A model generated the notes under the pieces. It ran no database searches. It had not been told where the DNA came from and saw nothing but the letters and a program-made list of their open reading frames with translations. A stretch of 48,018 bases of DNA. Source: Myxococcales bacterium. Its GTDB lineage: Bacteria; Myxococcota_A; UBA9042; GCA-2863065. The translations under genes and the position numbers were made by a program. Below are positions 26,547 through 35,570 of the stretch, in pieces (position 1 is the first letter of the stretch; each line of letters begins with the position of its first letter). The DNA lies in assembly GCA_018780435.1 (NCBI GenBank), contig JADMJS010000120.1, forward strand, positions 20,048-68,065, in the 5' to 3' direction.

Positions 26547-27404
26547 ATGTCGGCTCCCGAATCCACCGCCCCCACCCACCGAGTCGCCGTTGCGCCCGAG
26601 GCCGACCCCGACCCCGAAGCGGCCCTCGGTCCCCTCTCCATCGATCGCCTCGCCGGCGACTGGCGCATCGTGCAGCGTCGCCGCGGTCACCGCTTCTCGA
26701 CCGACGACCTGATGACCGCGTGGGTCGCGGCACACGCCCGCCCCGAGGCCATGCGGCTATGCGACCTCGGTGCCGGCATCGGCTCAGTAGGCCTCCTGAC
26801 GCTCTGGCGACTACGCCAAACAGAGAGCCAGGCGATCACGGCGACGTCGCCCCATCTGACGATGGTGGAGGTGCAAGCCATCTCGCATGCGCTCGCACGG
26901 CGCACGGTCACGCTCAATGGCGCGGACGAGCACGTCACGGCGGTGCTCGGTGACTTGCGCGACGCGCCTGCCTTGGGCGGGGCGCAGCGCTTCGACCTCG
27001 TCACCGGGAGTCCGCCCTACCTGCCGCCCGGCTCGGCCGTCATCTCCATGGACTCTCAGAAGGCCGGCGCCCGCTTCGAGCTCCGCGGCGATGTCTTCGA
27101 CTACTGTCGTGCGGCGGCGCGCGTCCTTGACGACGACGGCGTGTTCGTCTTCTGCCACGCCGCTCGGGACCCCCGCCCCGAAGCCGCCATCACGGCCGCT
27201 GGCCTCGAGTGCATCGACCGGCTCGACGTCACCTTTCGAAGCGATCAGCCCCCACTCATCGCGATTTGGACCGCAACGAGGCGGGCCGCCTCACACCGGC
27301 AAACACGAACCTTCGTCGTGCGTGACCCGGACGGCCGGTGGACGGACGACTACCTCGCCATGCGCGCCGACATGGGCACCGTCGTCTGGAATCCCGTACC
27401 GTGA
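26547..27404 (+). CDS. TrmN6-like SAM methyltransferase
   Basis: 285 residues. RRGHRFSTDDLMTAWVAA (about 50-67) matches the N-terminal motif of tRNA1(Val) A37 N6-methyltransferases; motif I is DLGAGIGSVGLL and the catalytic amino-methyltransferase motif is GSPPYLPPG, where the family usually has N-P-P-Y (Ser replaces Asn). The first 40 residues are Pro/Glu-rich and unconserved. The stop overlaps the GTG of the VOC gene (GTGA). Probable RNA adenine N6-methyltransferase; the Ser could mean another substrate. Confidence 0.85.
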   Translation: MSAPESTAPTHRVAVAPEADPDPEAALGPLSIDRLAGDWRIVQRRRGHRFSTDDLMTAWVAAHARPEAMRLCDLGAGIGSVGLLTLWRLRQTESQAITATSPHLTMVEVQAISHALARRTVTLNGADEHVTAVLGDLRDAPALGGAQRFDLVTGSPPYLPPGSAVISMDSQKAGARFELRGDVFDYCRAAARVLDDDGVFVFCHAARDPRPEAAITAAGLECIDRLDVTFRSDQPPLIAIWTATRRAASHRQTRTFVVRDPDGRWTDDYLAMRADMGTVVWNPVP

Positions 27405-27787
27405 CCACGGCTGTGATCGCGTCCGTCATGCTGCGCGCCGACGATCCGGCGCGACTGGGTCGCTTCTACCGTCAACTGTTCGATGTCGAGCTGCTCGAGG
27501 ATGAGGACGGCACCCTCATCGGGACCATTGGCGAGCTCTCCATCGCGATCATGCCCCGTCGCCGCGCGACTCGGAGCTTCGCGCTCGGACGCATCGCGCT
27601 CGGGTGGCGAGTGGACGACATCGACGCGGCGCTCGCCCGGCTGGGCGAGATGACTCCCGAATGGCCCTCATGGGTGCGCGAAGACCGCCTCAGCGACGTC
27701 GGTCGACACGTCATCCTCTTCGATCCGGAAGGGAACGAGGTCGGTCTCTACGAGCCCCACCCGGCCGCAATTTCGCCACCGACGTAA
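27401..27787 (+). CDS. VOC (glyoxalase/dioxygenase-fold) protein
   Basis: 128 residues: ASVMLRADDPARLGRFYRQLF at the N terminus and HVILFDPEGNEVGLYEP at the end are the VOC module signature (FxxPEGN motif). Starts at GTG 27401, overlapping the methyltransferase stop. The fold serves glyoxalases, bleomycin-binding proteins and extradiol dioxygenases; specificity is not readable. It is followed 65 nt later by the GAF-like/GGDEF gene, probably in the same transcript. Confidence 0.85.
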   Translation: MTTAVIASVMLRADDPARLGRFYRQLFDVELLEDEDGTLIGTIGELSIAIMPRRRATRSFALGRIALGWRVDDIDAALARLGEMTPEWPSWVREDRLSDVGRHVILFDPEGNEVGLYEPHPAAISPPT

Positions 27788-27852
27788 AAGACCTCTACAG
27801 GAGCGGCCCCCATGGCCCGTTGTCACCAGTCGCAATCGAGGTAGACCTCCCG

Positions 27853-28845
27853 ATGTTCCTGGCCCCAACCGAGCTCCAAGCCCTCCCCTTCGGCCCCTCG
27901 CCGATCCGCGGCTTGCGTTCCTTACTCGGTGCGAGCTCGGCCGAAGAGGCGTGCGAAGTGGCCCTCACGATGGCGTCGATCACCCTCAACTCCCCGCACG
28001 GCTTCGTCATCCTCGAGAACCTCGGCTACTTCTGCGACGAAGCCATCCCCCACTCCTTCATCGTCCGCGCGGCGTCGGGGACCTACGGCGGGGTCCGGAG
28101 CGCGCTCGAGCTCGGGCCGGACCTCCTCGAACGGCTCCGCGTGGCGCGCCGCTCATTGGTCCCATCCTTTAGCGGCGATCTCGTCATCATCCCGTTTCAC
28201 GGCGGGGCGCAGGATTGGGGCTGCATCGCCATCGCGACGCCCGAACCACCGAAGGACGACCGACTCGACGTGGTCGGTTCGGTCGCCGACGCTCTCGGCG
28301 TGAAGCTCCAGAACTTCCGCACGACCGCGATGACGAAGGAGGACACGCTCTGCGAGCCCGTCACCGCACAAGCGGTCCGCTCGCTGCGTCGTACGCTCCA
28401 ATTCGGCAGCCGCACCTCTCTCCCGACGACCATCCTGCTCATGGCCTTCGACGAGCTCGCCGAGCTGCGGCGCACCGTCAGCAACGCGGCCGCCGAACAC
28501 TACGTCCGCTCGGGCCTACGCGCCGCCCGCACGACCTGCCGTGCGACCGACGGACTCTTTCGACTCGATCAGGACCACCTGCTGCTCATCCTGCCAGCCA
28601 CCAACGCGGTCGGCGGACTTCAAGTCGCGCAAAACATGATGCGGACCATCGGTGAACTTCACGTCGACTTCGACGGTGGCACGGTGGCTTCGAACCTCAC
28701 GATCGCCGTGTCCCCCACGGAGCTCGGAGAGCTCAACCCCCGCGTCTCACTCCAACGTGCGTCGCGGTCGCTGCACGAAGCACAGCGAGCGGGAGGCAAC
28801 CGGATCATCGAGGCCGAGCTCGTGTCCGCCATCGCGCCCAACTAG
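27853..28845 (+). CDS. GAF-like plus degenerate GGDEF protein, probable c-di-GMP receptor
   Basis: 330 residues, soluble. The N-terminal half (about 25-155) looks like a GAF domain (EEACEVALTMASITLNSP, VIIPFHGGAQDWGCIAIAT). The C-terminal half (about 165-325) follows the GGDEF fold, but the active-site loop is LDQDH (D239-H242) instead of GGDEF, so cyclase activity is not expected. The inhibitory I-site RxxD is intact as RATD (230-233) at the exact PleD-like distance (Asp six residues before the first loop residue). Inference: a c-di-GMP-binding effector with a ligand-sensing GAF. ATG 27853 has GAGGT 10 nt upstream; TTG 27820 is an alternative. The partner is unknown. Confidence 0.72.
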   Translation: MFLAPTELQALPFGPSPIRGLRSLLGASSAEEACEVALTMASITLNSPHGFVILENLGYFCDEAIPHSFIVRAASGTYGGVRSALELGPDLLERLRVARRSLVPSFSGDLVIIPFHGGAQDWGCIAIATPEPPKDDRLDVVGSVADALGVKLQNFRTTAMTKEDTLCEPVTAQAVRSLRRTLQFGSRTSLPTTILLMAFDELAELRRTVSNAAAEHYVRSGLRAARTTCRATDGLFRLDQDHLLLILPATNAVGGLQVAQNMMRTIGELHVDFDGGTVASNLTIAVSPTELGELNPRVSLQRASRSLHEAQRAGGNRIIEAELVSAIAPN

Positions 28846-28855
28846 TGACCGGGCT

Positions 28856-29308
28856 TCAGCGGGTGCCGAGCCCCTCAACGTGCGAGTAGAAGTCGGCTAG
28901 GTTCTGCGCGAAGGTCCACTTGTACCCCCATGGATCGGCCAGGATGGCGATCCGATCGCCCCAGGGCATGACGGTCGGCTCTTCGATGGGCTCGGCGCCT
29001 TCCTTGACGGCCGTGTGGTAGCGGTGGACCACGTCCTCCGTGTAGACGTAGATGGCAATAGGCGACGGCACTTGAGAGGTCATCGGTGCGCGCGCCGTGT
29101 GCTCCTCCGACTCGGGGCCGAGCATGATCCGCCCCCCTTCCCAGACGACCTCGGCGTGGTCGATCGCGCCGCTCGGGCCGTGGAGGACGACCGCCGGCCG
29201 AAAGGCAAAGGCGCGCCCGTAGAAGTCGAGCGCCTGTTCGACGTTCGGGAGGGTCAGGTAGGGGACGATCCAGGGATGCCCATCGGGCTTGCAGGGGCGG
29301 GCGCTCAT
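28856..29308 (-). CDS. PhnB-like VOC protein
   Basis: 150 residues. VPYLTLPNVEQALDFYGRAF at the start and WGDRIAILADPWGYKWTFA near the end are the PhnB/YycE-like VOC pattern. ATG 29308 gives the family N terminus; the frame open to 29476 is not needed. It stops 10 nt from the convergent GAF/GGDEF gene and is divergent from the hydrolase gene. Function within the VOC superfamily is not determinable. Confidence 0.85.
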   Translation of the reverse strand: MSARPCKPDGHPWIVPYLTLPNVEQALDFYGRAFAFRPAVVLHGPSGAIDHAEVVWEGGRIMLGPESEEHTARAPMTSQVPSPIAIYVYTEDVVHRYHTAVKEGAEPIEEPTVMPWGDRIAILADPWGYKWTFAQNLADFYSHVEGLGTR

Positions 29309-29372
29309 CGGCGCGTCATGCCCCGTTCCGGAGGGAATTGCAACGTTCGAGAGGCCGTGCCATACGGCGCCG

Positions 29373-32105
29373 GTGACTCGCACTTCGCTTCTGATGCTCC
29401 TGACCGCGCTCGTCCCGAGCGTCAGTCGGGCTCTCCCCGTCGAGCTCCTCCCGGGCCGTGACGGCGCCTTCCTCACGACGTGGACCGTAGTGACCGGCGT
29501 CCCGACCCGAGACGTCGGGGCACGCCTCGCCGCGGTCGCCGGGGACGGGCTGCCGGCCGGTTCGGCGAGGGTCGTGGCCGGCGAAGGCCCCTACCTCGAC
29601 GCAGGGAAAGCCGCAAAGCCCCGTAAGGGCGGCTCCACCCTCTTCGTACTCGAGGTGCGTAACGACGCCGCAGGCCCTCTGAAACGCGACCTCTACGTCG
29701 GCACCGACGGCGACCACACCGTCTGGCTCAACGGGACCGCCATCGCCACGCGGACGCGCCCCTACCTCGCGCTCTGGGACGACCACGTCGTACCGCTCAC
29801 GATCCCCCCAGGCCGAAACCTCCTCACGGTGGAGACGCGCGCCAAGTCATCGGGAAAGCTCTGGCGCATCGCGGCCCGGATGAGCGGCCCCATCGGCGGA
29901 GGTCTCCGCTACTTCCTGCGGCAGCCCGCCACGGGTGCGCCGCCTTACGAAGCGCTCGCGGCGGACGCGTGCGGGCCGAGCCTGACCTTCGAGCCCACTG
30001 CGGACGGCTTCGAGGTCAAGGTCTCCGTGACCCCGCGCGGCTCAGCCCCTCCGGGCAGCGCCGTCCCGTGGAGCCTAAGCTGGGCGGGTGCCGCTGGCCG
30101 TCCGGCCGCGACCGGCAATGCGGGCGATGCCCCGAAGAAGGTGCAGCTCACCTTCCCGAAGGACGGGACCTTCACCCTCCTCCTACGCTACGGCCCGAGG
30201 ACGCTGGAGCAACGCCTCCGCTACACGAAGCGCTTCCACACGGCATGGGCTAACGCCGGTCGCAACATCGTGCTTGCCAAGCGGCACTCGACCGTCCCCG
30301 TTGGGAGCCGCGAGAGCCTCCGGTACCTGTGGGAGGAGTACGCGCGTAACCTCGTCGAAGACATTCCCGACCAGCGGTGGCTCGGCGAGCGCCTTGAGAT
30401 CCTCGAGCGCTGGAGCGTGGACGCCGCACGGGGACGCGACCCCTACGATGACGCCCGAGGCGACTTCTATCGCGCGTATCAGAGCCCCTTTGACGGCGCA
30501 TTGCAGCCGTACAGCGTCCACGTCCCGCCGCGTTATGACGGCAAGACCGCGTGGCCTCTCGTCATCGGCCTCCACGGCATCGGCAGCGGCACGCACTACA
30601 CGCTGCGCCGCGTGCTCGGGAAGGACCGGGACAAGGAAGGGGGCGAAGCCGACGGAAAACCGATGATCCGCGGCAACATGCCGACCTTGCCCGACTACGG
30701 GGTGCTCACCGCCACGGCGTGGGGCTACCACAACAGCGCGTTCTGGTTCTACGGGGAGGACGACGTCCTGCGCGTCGTCGACGAGATGAAAAAGAAGTAC
30801 CGGGTCGACGAGGACCGAGTCTACCTCACCGGGCTCTCCCTTGGCGGCCTCGGCACCTACCACGTCGGCCATCGCTTCCCAGACCGCTTCGCGGCGCTCG
30901 GCCCCCTCGGCGGCTTCTCGTCCGTGAAGCTCTATCAACAGGTCCGAAAGCACCCGAAGACCGCCTGGGAGACCGTCCTCATCGAACAACGCGACGCCAC
31001 GAGCTACGCCGAGAACGGCTTCCACAACCCCATGAAGGTCGTTCACGGCCGCTTCGACGCGCCGAACCACGCGAAGGCGATGACCAAACGCTACGACGCG
31101 CTCGGTTATCGCTACGAGCTCGACATCCCCGAGCTGCCGCACGACGTCTGGCAATACAGCTACGGCGATGGCGCCCTGGTGAAGTGGCTGAAGCGCTGGA
31201 CTCGCCCGAAGAACCCAGACGAGATCGTGTTCAAGACGCTGAGCTATCGCTACGTGGAGGCCTATTGGGCGCGCGTGGGCTGGATCGACGACTACACCCG
31301 TGCGGCCTTCTTCCGCCTGAAGGTGGCTTCGGACCGACGACGCATCACCTTCTCGGCGCTCGACAACCTGCGCGGCCTCGCCCTCGACCTGACCCGCCCC
31401 GAGCTCACGTTCCCGGTAACGCTCGTGCTCCCCGGCGGGGCGACGCTCACGGTGCCCGCGGCCGGCACGGTCCATCTTCGCCGCGAGAACGCGACCTGGG
31501 CGCTAGCGTCGAGCTCGGCACCACCGACCGGATGGAAACGCCCGGGCGTGTCCGGCCCTCTCGACGACGTCATGAACGAACCTCACGTCTTCGTCGTCGG
31601 CACCGCCGACCCCGAACAGACCGACACCAACCGGCGGCTCATCGAGGAAGATCGCCGCTATTTGCGCCACATCGACCACGAGATCGCCTTCCCGGTCCGA
31701 GACGACACCGAGGTCACCGGCAAGGCGCTCGAGGACAACCTCGTCCTCTACGGAAACCCCACGAGCAATCGTGTCCTCGCCGCCGCCATCGCCACCGGGA
31801 AGGTGCCGCTCAGCTTCGAGAGAGACGCGCTCGTCGTCGGCAAGACGCGCTACGAAGGCCGCGACGTCGGCGTGAAGACCATCGTGCCGAACCCGTGGAA
31901 CCCCGCGAAGGTCATCGTCATCGTCGCCGGTGTCACCCGACGCGGCACCCTGCTCTCGCGCTATCTGCCCCGCTTCCTGCCGGATCTCATCGTCTACGAC
32001 GAACGCGTCTCAACCCGCTACGTCGAGCGCATCCTCATCGACCGCCCCGTCCTCTTCGGTGGTTTCTATGACGCCGACTGGCGCCTGCCGGCCGCCCTCC
32101 GTTGA
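29373..32105 (+). CDS. Exported multidomain alpha/beta hydrolase (S9/esterase type)
   Basis: 910 residues from GTG 29373. Signal peptide 1-20 (SLLMLLTALVPSVSRA). A beta-sandwich (about 21-190; DLYVGTDGDHTVWLNGTAI), perhaps carbohydrate binding, leads to an alpha/beta hydrolase core (about 370-610) with oxyanion region LVIGLHGIGSG, nucleophile Ser489 in TGLSLGGLGTYH, Asp562 (HGRFDAPNH) and His590 (ELPHDVWQYS). The C-terminal 300 residues include a beta domain and a Rossmann-like part (NPWNPAKVIVIVAGVT). Prolyl-oligopeptidase-like or esterase activity is probable; similar multidomain exported hydrolases occur in Myxococcota and Planctomycetes. Weak ribosome site; ATG 29394 is the alternative start. 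Overlaps the YkgJ-like gene by TTGA. Confidence 0.82.
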   Translation: MTRTSLLMLLTALVPSVSRALPVELLPGRDGAFLTTWTVVTGVPTRDVGARLAAVAGDGLPAGSARVVAGEGPYLDAGKAAKPRKGGSTLFVLEVRNDAAGPLKRDLYVGTDGDHTVWLNGTAIATRTRPYLALWDDHVVPLTIPPGRNLLTVETRAKSSGKLWRIAARMSGPIGGGLRYFLRQPATGAPPYEALAADACGPSLTFEPTADGFEVKVSVTPRGSAPPGSAVPWSLSWAGAAGRPAATGNAGDAPKKVQLTFPKDGTFTLLLRYGPRTLEQRLRYTKRFHTAWANAGRNIVLAKRHSTVPVGSRESLRYLWEEYARNLVEDIPDQRWLGERLEILERWSVDAARGRDPYDDARGDFYRAYQSPFDGALQPYSVHVPPRYDGKTAWPLVIGLHGIGSGTHYTLRRVLGKDRDKEGGEADGKPMIRGNMPTLPDYGVLTATAWGYHNSAFWFYGEDDVLRVVDEMKKKYRVDEDRVYLTGLSLGGLGTYHVGHRFPDRFAALGPLGGFSSVKLYQQVRKHPKTAWETVLIEQRDATSYAENGFHNPMKVVHGRFDAPNHAKAMTKRYDALGYRYELDIPELPHDVWQYSYGDGALVKWLKRWTRPKNPDEIVFKTLSYRYVEAYWARVGWIDDYTRAAFFRLKVASDRRRITFSALDNLRGLALDLTRPELTFPVTLVLPGGATLTVPAAGTVHLRRENATWALASSSAPPTGWKRPGVSGPLDDVMNEPHVFVVGTADPEQTDTNRRLIEEDRRYLRHIDHEIAFPVRDDTEVTGKALEDNLVLYGNPTSNRVLAAAIATGKVPLSFERDALVVGKTRYEGRDVGVKTIVPNPWNPAKVIVIVAGVTRRGTLLSRYLPRFLPDLIVYDERVSTRYVERILIDRPVLFGGFYDADWRLPAALR

Positions 32106-32386
32106 CCGAGAGCGTCTCGCCCCCCTTCGCGTGCCGGATCGGCTGCGGCGCCTGTTGCATCGCACCCTCGCTCGTGGGCGCGTTCCCGAACATGCCTATG
32201 GGCAAGGCGGCCGGCGTCCGCTGCGCGAACCTCGACACGGCGAACCGGTGCGTGCTCTGGGGGACGCCCGACTACCCGAGCGTGTGCCGAGGCTTCAGCC
32301 CCGAAGCGGACATCTGTGGGGACGACGACGCGACGGCGCTCCGGAACTTGGTCGCGCTCGACGCGCTCACGCGGCCGCGACGATGA
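32102..32386 (+). CDS. YkgJ-type cysteine cluster protein
   Basis: 94 residues. CRIGCGACC (Cys11, 15, 18, 19) with two further downstream Cys (NRCVLW, SVCRGF) matches the YkgJ/CxxCxxCC family, which probably coordinates Zn or an Fe-S cluster. Starts at TTG 32102, overlapping the hydrolase stop (TTGA), so it is coupled to an exported enzyme although it has no signal peptide itself. Ends three bases from the convergent DUF362 gene. Confidence 0.82.
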   Translation: MTESVSPPFACRIGCGACCIAPSLVGAFPNMPMGKAAGVRCANLDTANRCVLWGTPDYPSVCRGFSPEADICGDDDATALRNLVALDALTRPRR

Positions 32387-32389
32387 CGG

Positions 32390-33478
32390 TCAGGCCGGCA
32401 TCACCGTGAGCTGCATGTCGATGGTCTTGGGGTCGGCGACCCCGATCCCGAGCTCGGCCGCCCGCACGAGGTAGTTGCCTGCCGGATGGCGCTCGCTGAG
32501 CGGCGCCTTGCCGTGCTTCTCGCGGAGCTCGTTCACCACCACGAGCCCCCAGCTATCGATAGCGACCGGATCGGTGGCCGCGTAGATGCGATGATGGGCG
32601 ACTCGCGCTCGCGGCGCGTCCTGCGGCCCCCCGTCGTACTGGACCCGGAGCCCGTCACAGATGACCACTCGAACTTTGTCGAGGATCTTCGGGTGAGCGT
32701 AGATCTCCGCGATCTGAGGATTGCAGTCGTGTTCGTGGAAGTGATGGGGGTTGTGAATGTTGCCGTGCGTCATGTTCTTCATGCCGACGGTCACGCCCGA
32801 GAGGTTGTGATCCTTGATCACGGGCGCGTTGATGATGGCGGTGCAGTACTTGAGGAGGTTCGAGTAGCAGCTCTCGCCCGCGCCGTGTTTGACCGCCTGG
32901 GCTTCGTAGCCGAGGAGGCCGTCGTCGCTCAGCGGTTCGCGCCCACCGAGGTGCATGACGAGCGGTCCCTTCGTGGGGTCGTCGTTCAAAGTGAAGCCCG
33001 AGCGGTCAAGCAGGCGGTCCTTGTACTGTTCGTAGAGGATGATGCGCTCGTTCGGAATCCCCACCGACCGTAGGCCCGCCACGATCGCCGCCACCATCGC
33101 GGGGCTGGTCGACATGCCCGGCGCGGCCAAGCAGTTGAGCTTGATGCCGACGATGTCGGTCGGGACGACCAGCTCGCGCCAAGCCTGCGCGACGGTCGTT
33201 TTGCCGGTGAGAGCCTTCACGGCTTCGTGCGTCATGGACTCGACGACCGCAGGGACCTCTTTCCGTACGGACTCAAGCGATCCCGCGTGCTCGATCCCGA
33301 CCACGCGTCCACGCCCCTCGTCGCGCAACCGCGCGGCGAGCGCCGCGGGAGGGCTACCTGGGCCGAGCGCCAGGACCCCAGAGAAGCCGATGGCGGCACC
33401 GGCGGCGGTCCCGAGGAATCGCCGCCGGGTGAATGGAGGTTCCATGACCATGTCTGTATTCGTCGTCTCGTCCGACAT
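32390..33478 (-). CDS. Tat-exported DUF362 protein
   Basis: 362 residues. A twin-arginine signal TRRRFLGTAAGAAIG (about 17-31) is followed by the DUF362 core: DIVGIKLNCLA, VIKDHNLSGVTVGMKNMTHGNI, VVICDGL and ATDPVAIDSWGL. ATG 33478 has GGAGG 6 nt upstream; the frame is open to 33613. DUF362 proteins are often linked to Fe-S or redox cofactors and Tat export implies folding with a cofactor in the cytoplasm, but no 4Fe-4S Cys motif is seen here. Function unknown. Confidence 0.88.
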   Translation of the reverse strand: MSDETTNTDMVMEPPFTRRRFLGTAAGAAIGFSGVLALGPGSPPAALAARLRDEGRGRVVGIEHAGSLESVRKEVPAVVESMTHEAVKALTGKTTVAQAWRELVVPTDIVGIKLNCLAAPGMSTSPAMVAAIVAGLRSVGIPNERIILYEQYKDRLLDRSGFTLNDDPTKGPLVMHLGGREPLSDDGLLGYEAQAVKHGAGESCYSNLLKYCTAIINAPVIKDHNLSGVTVGMKNMTHGNIHNPHHFHEHDCNPQIAEIYAHPKILDKVRVVICDGLRVQYDGGPQDAPRARVAHHRIYAATDPVAIDSWGLVVVNELREKHGKAPLSERHPAGNYLVRAAELGIGVADPKTIDMQLTVMPA

Positions 33479-33636
33479 CGCGTCCTCCCCGTCCGTACCG
33501 AGCGACGTTTGCCCAACCGGGCGACATCGAGCAAGCAGGATAGCGGACGATCCCGTTGATCTCCAACCGGATCGCCGACCGGGAGCGCGTAATAGACTTG
33601 CTTGCCTCTGCACTGTCCATTGATTAGGCTCGCCGC

Positions 33637-34389
33637 ATGAAACACGTCTGGTTCGCTCGCTTCACGCTGGTGCTCTTGGCCGCCTGGCTCACGGGAGCCG
33701 GCGCCGCGTCGGCCGACGTGCCAAGGGGCGCGCCCGACAAGCTCGATCCCGTCCGTTCCGAAGACCGCTGGGATCTCATCCCGTGGGGACAGGACTTCCA
33801 GACCGTCTGCTCGTGGGTCGAAGCCGCGCTCACGACCGGCAGTCGAGCGTCGCTCTCGTCCACCCCGGATCAACATGCGCGGGACCGCATCAAAGCGCAG
33901 GTGATCGAGAGCGCCGCCGCGTTCAAGACGTCCTGGATCGAGTTCACCGGCCAGAACACGGGGTACAACGTGTCCGCCGTGTCTCGCGACTTCGCGCACG
34001 ACGCCGGTGAAGCCATGGCGGTCCAGCACCTCGGCAAGGTCACCGACTACTACTTCTTCCGGAATGGCGCGCTCTGGCGCCTCGTGACGACCGACGCGTC
34101 CAAGCAGCCCTTCGTTCAGCTCCTGACCAAGCTCAACAAGGTCTACGGCGACCCGACGTCCATGACGTGGTCCGACCCCGACAAGAAGACCGAACCCACA
34201 TCCGCCCGCTGGCAATCATCGCTGCTCACCGTCGACGCGGAGGCTCACCCGGACTTCGGCACCCGCCTCATTCGCTGGACCTGGCGCACGGTCGGCGACA
34301 CCATCGACCAGGCCCGGGGCGGCAAGGTCCCGCCCGGGGTCGTCGGCGACGAGGGGCTGAATCAGGACATCCTCGACATCATTCAATAG
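33637..34389 (+). CDS. Secreted protein of unknown function
   Basis: 250 residues. A clean signal peptide 1-26 (FTLVLLAAWLTGAGAASA-DVP), then a soluble domain with Trp-rich segments (RWDLIPWGQDF, IRWTWRTVG) and a single Cys. No family recognised. The end, DNQDIL-like, is unremarkable. It faces the convergent PEGA/TPR gene, with a hairpin shared between the two stops. Confidence 0.7.
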   Translation: MKHVWFARFTLVLLAAWLTGAGAASADVPRGAPDKLDPVRSEDRWDLIPWGQDFQTVCSWVEAALTTGSRASLSSTPDQHARDRIKAQVIESAAAFKTSWIEFTGQNTGYNVSAVSRDFAHDAGEAMAVQHLGKVTDYYFFRNGALWRLVTTDASKQPFVQLLTKLNKVYGDPTSMTWSDPDKKTEPTSARWQSSLLTVDAEAHPDFGTRLIRWTWRTVGDTIDQARGGKVPPGVVGDEGLNQDILDIIQ

Positions 34390-34406
34390 ACGGCGTCCTC
34401 GCCGTC
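34389..34406. terminator. Compact bidirectional hairpin between convergent stops
   Basis: GACGGCG (34389-34395) / CGCCGTC (34400-34406) with a 4-nt loop. The arms overlap the last base of the plus-strand stop codon and the first two bases of the minus-strand stop codon, so one 18-nt palindrome can serve both transcripts. Confidence 0.5.
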
Positions 34407-35568
34407 AGAACGTCGCCCCGAGCCCGACCACAGCGCCGTCCTCGGACCATTCCACGGTCGGGACCCACGTCGCGAGCGGCAGGCCCGGCTGACGCTCGGC
34501 ACCGGCCGCGTCGTCGTCGCTCGTGAACACCCAATAGCTGGCGATGCCGACCACGAGCCCGACGCCGAGCGCCGTCCCCCCGATCCAGTGTTTGTTGGTC
34601 ACGAGGTCCTGATTGCGCTCCTCGGCCGTCTGGACGTCGAGGGCATACGACACGAGCAGCCCCGTCCCGGCGAGGACACCGGCGGTGCCGATGCCGACCA
34701 TGGTCCAGCCCCACGCGCTCGCTGACGAGCCGCTGCTGGCGCTGTCGAAGACCTGACAGGAGACCTCCGTGGTCTGCCCTTCCGAGACCTCGAACTCGAC
34801 ATACGCGTTCGGTGAGCCCGGGATGGCGCACACCACATTGTGACGCCCGACCGCGAGCGCGCGAGGCGTCGTGACCCCACTCGAGACCTCGCCCGGTGTC
34901 ACGTCTACCGGCTCGGCGTCGATCGCCACCGAGATCCCTTCCAGCGTGGGGCGTGACGTTCGCACGACCACCCTGCCCGTTCGGGCGGTCGCGGCGAGCT
35001 GGACCGCTTGGGTCGCCCCCGCGAGGACCCTGACGGTCGCTTCACCGCTCGCGAAGCGGGGATCGGCGATCTTGAAGGTGTAGCGTCCCGGAACGAGCTG
35101 AGCTTCGAAGGGCGTCCGCTCCGGCGCCCCGGTCGAGCCAACGCGAGTGACCAAGACGCCCGGTGGCGTGGAGACGACCTTCACCGCGACGGGCTTCTGG
35201 AGGAGCGCTTCAAGCTGAGCGATGCGATCCGAGGCCACGCGCCGGTCTTGCTTCTTCGACGCCGGCAAGAGCGAGAGGTACTCGCGGTAATCGACGAGGG
35301 CCCGTTCGAAGTCGACGAGCTTCTCCCAGGCCTCCGCGCGCTTCTTCATGATCAGCGGGTGCTTGAACAGCGCCAGCGCTTCGGTGAGCTTCTCGACGGC
35401 GGCGGCGAACTCGCCGTCGTTCATCAGCGCCTTGGCCTCTTCATAACGAGCGTTGGCTTCCTTCTCGGGGGCATCGGCCCACGCGGCGCGCGGGAAGAAG
35501 GCGGAGCCGGCCGAGAGGGCGATGACGACGAACAAGGTCAGAGCCCGTCCGAGACGAATTGCGGCCAA
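34405..35568 (-). CDS. TPR/PEGA-domain envelope protein
   Basis: 387 residues. Signal peptide 1-32 (ALTLFVVIALSAGSAFF, near AAWA-DAP), TPR-like helices (about 35-115; EANARYEEAKALMNDGEF), a PEGA domain (about 120-180; VKVVSTPPGVLVTRVG) and a second beta segment (about 185-265), then two C-terminal helices (about 280-345; SAWGWTMVGIGTAGVLAGTGLLV and IGGTALGVGLVVGIASYWVF). TTG 35568 has AAGGAG 5 nt upstream and lies 2 nt after the kinase stop, so the genes are coupled. PEGA proteins of this form often accompany Hanks kinases in Myxococcota. Probably a membrane-anchored periplasmic sensor or kinase partner. Confidence 0.82.
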   Translation of the reverse strand: MAAIRLGRALTLFVVIALSAGSAFFPRAAWADAPEKEANARYEEAKALMNDGEFAAAVEKLTEALALFKHPLIMKKRAEAWEKLVDFERALVDYREYLSLLPASKKQDRRVASDRIAQLEALLQKPVAVKVVSTPPGVLVTRVGSTGAPERTPFEAQLVPGRYTFKIADPRFASGEATVRVLAGATQAVQLAATARTGRVVVRTSRPTLEGISVAIDAEPVDVTPGEVSSGVTTPRALAVGRHNVVCAIPGSPNAYVEFEVSEGQTTEVSCQVFDSASSGSSASAWGWTMVGIGTAGVLAGTGLLVSYALDVQTAEERNQDLVTNKHWIGGTALGVGLVVGIASYWVFTSDDDAAGAERQPGLPLATWVPTVEWSEDGAVVGLGATF

Positions 35569-35570
35569 AG

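Noticed and set aside
29316..29786. minus-strand ORF within the hydrolase N terminus, and larger antisense frames such as 30183-31475
   Set aside because: Shadow of the hydrolase; no ribosome site or domain.
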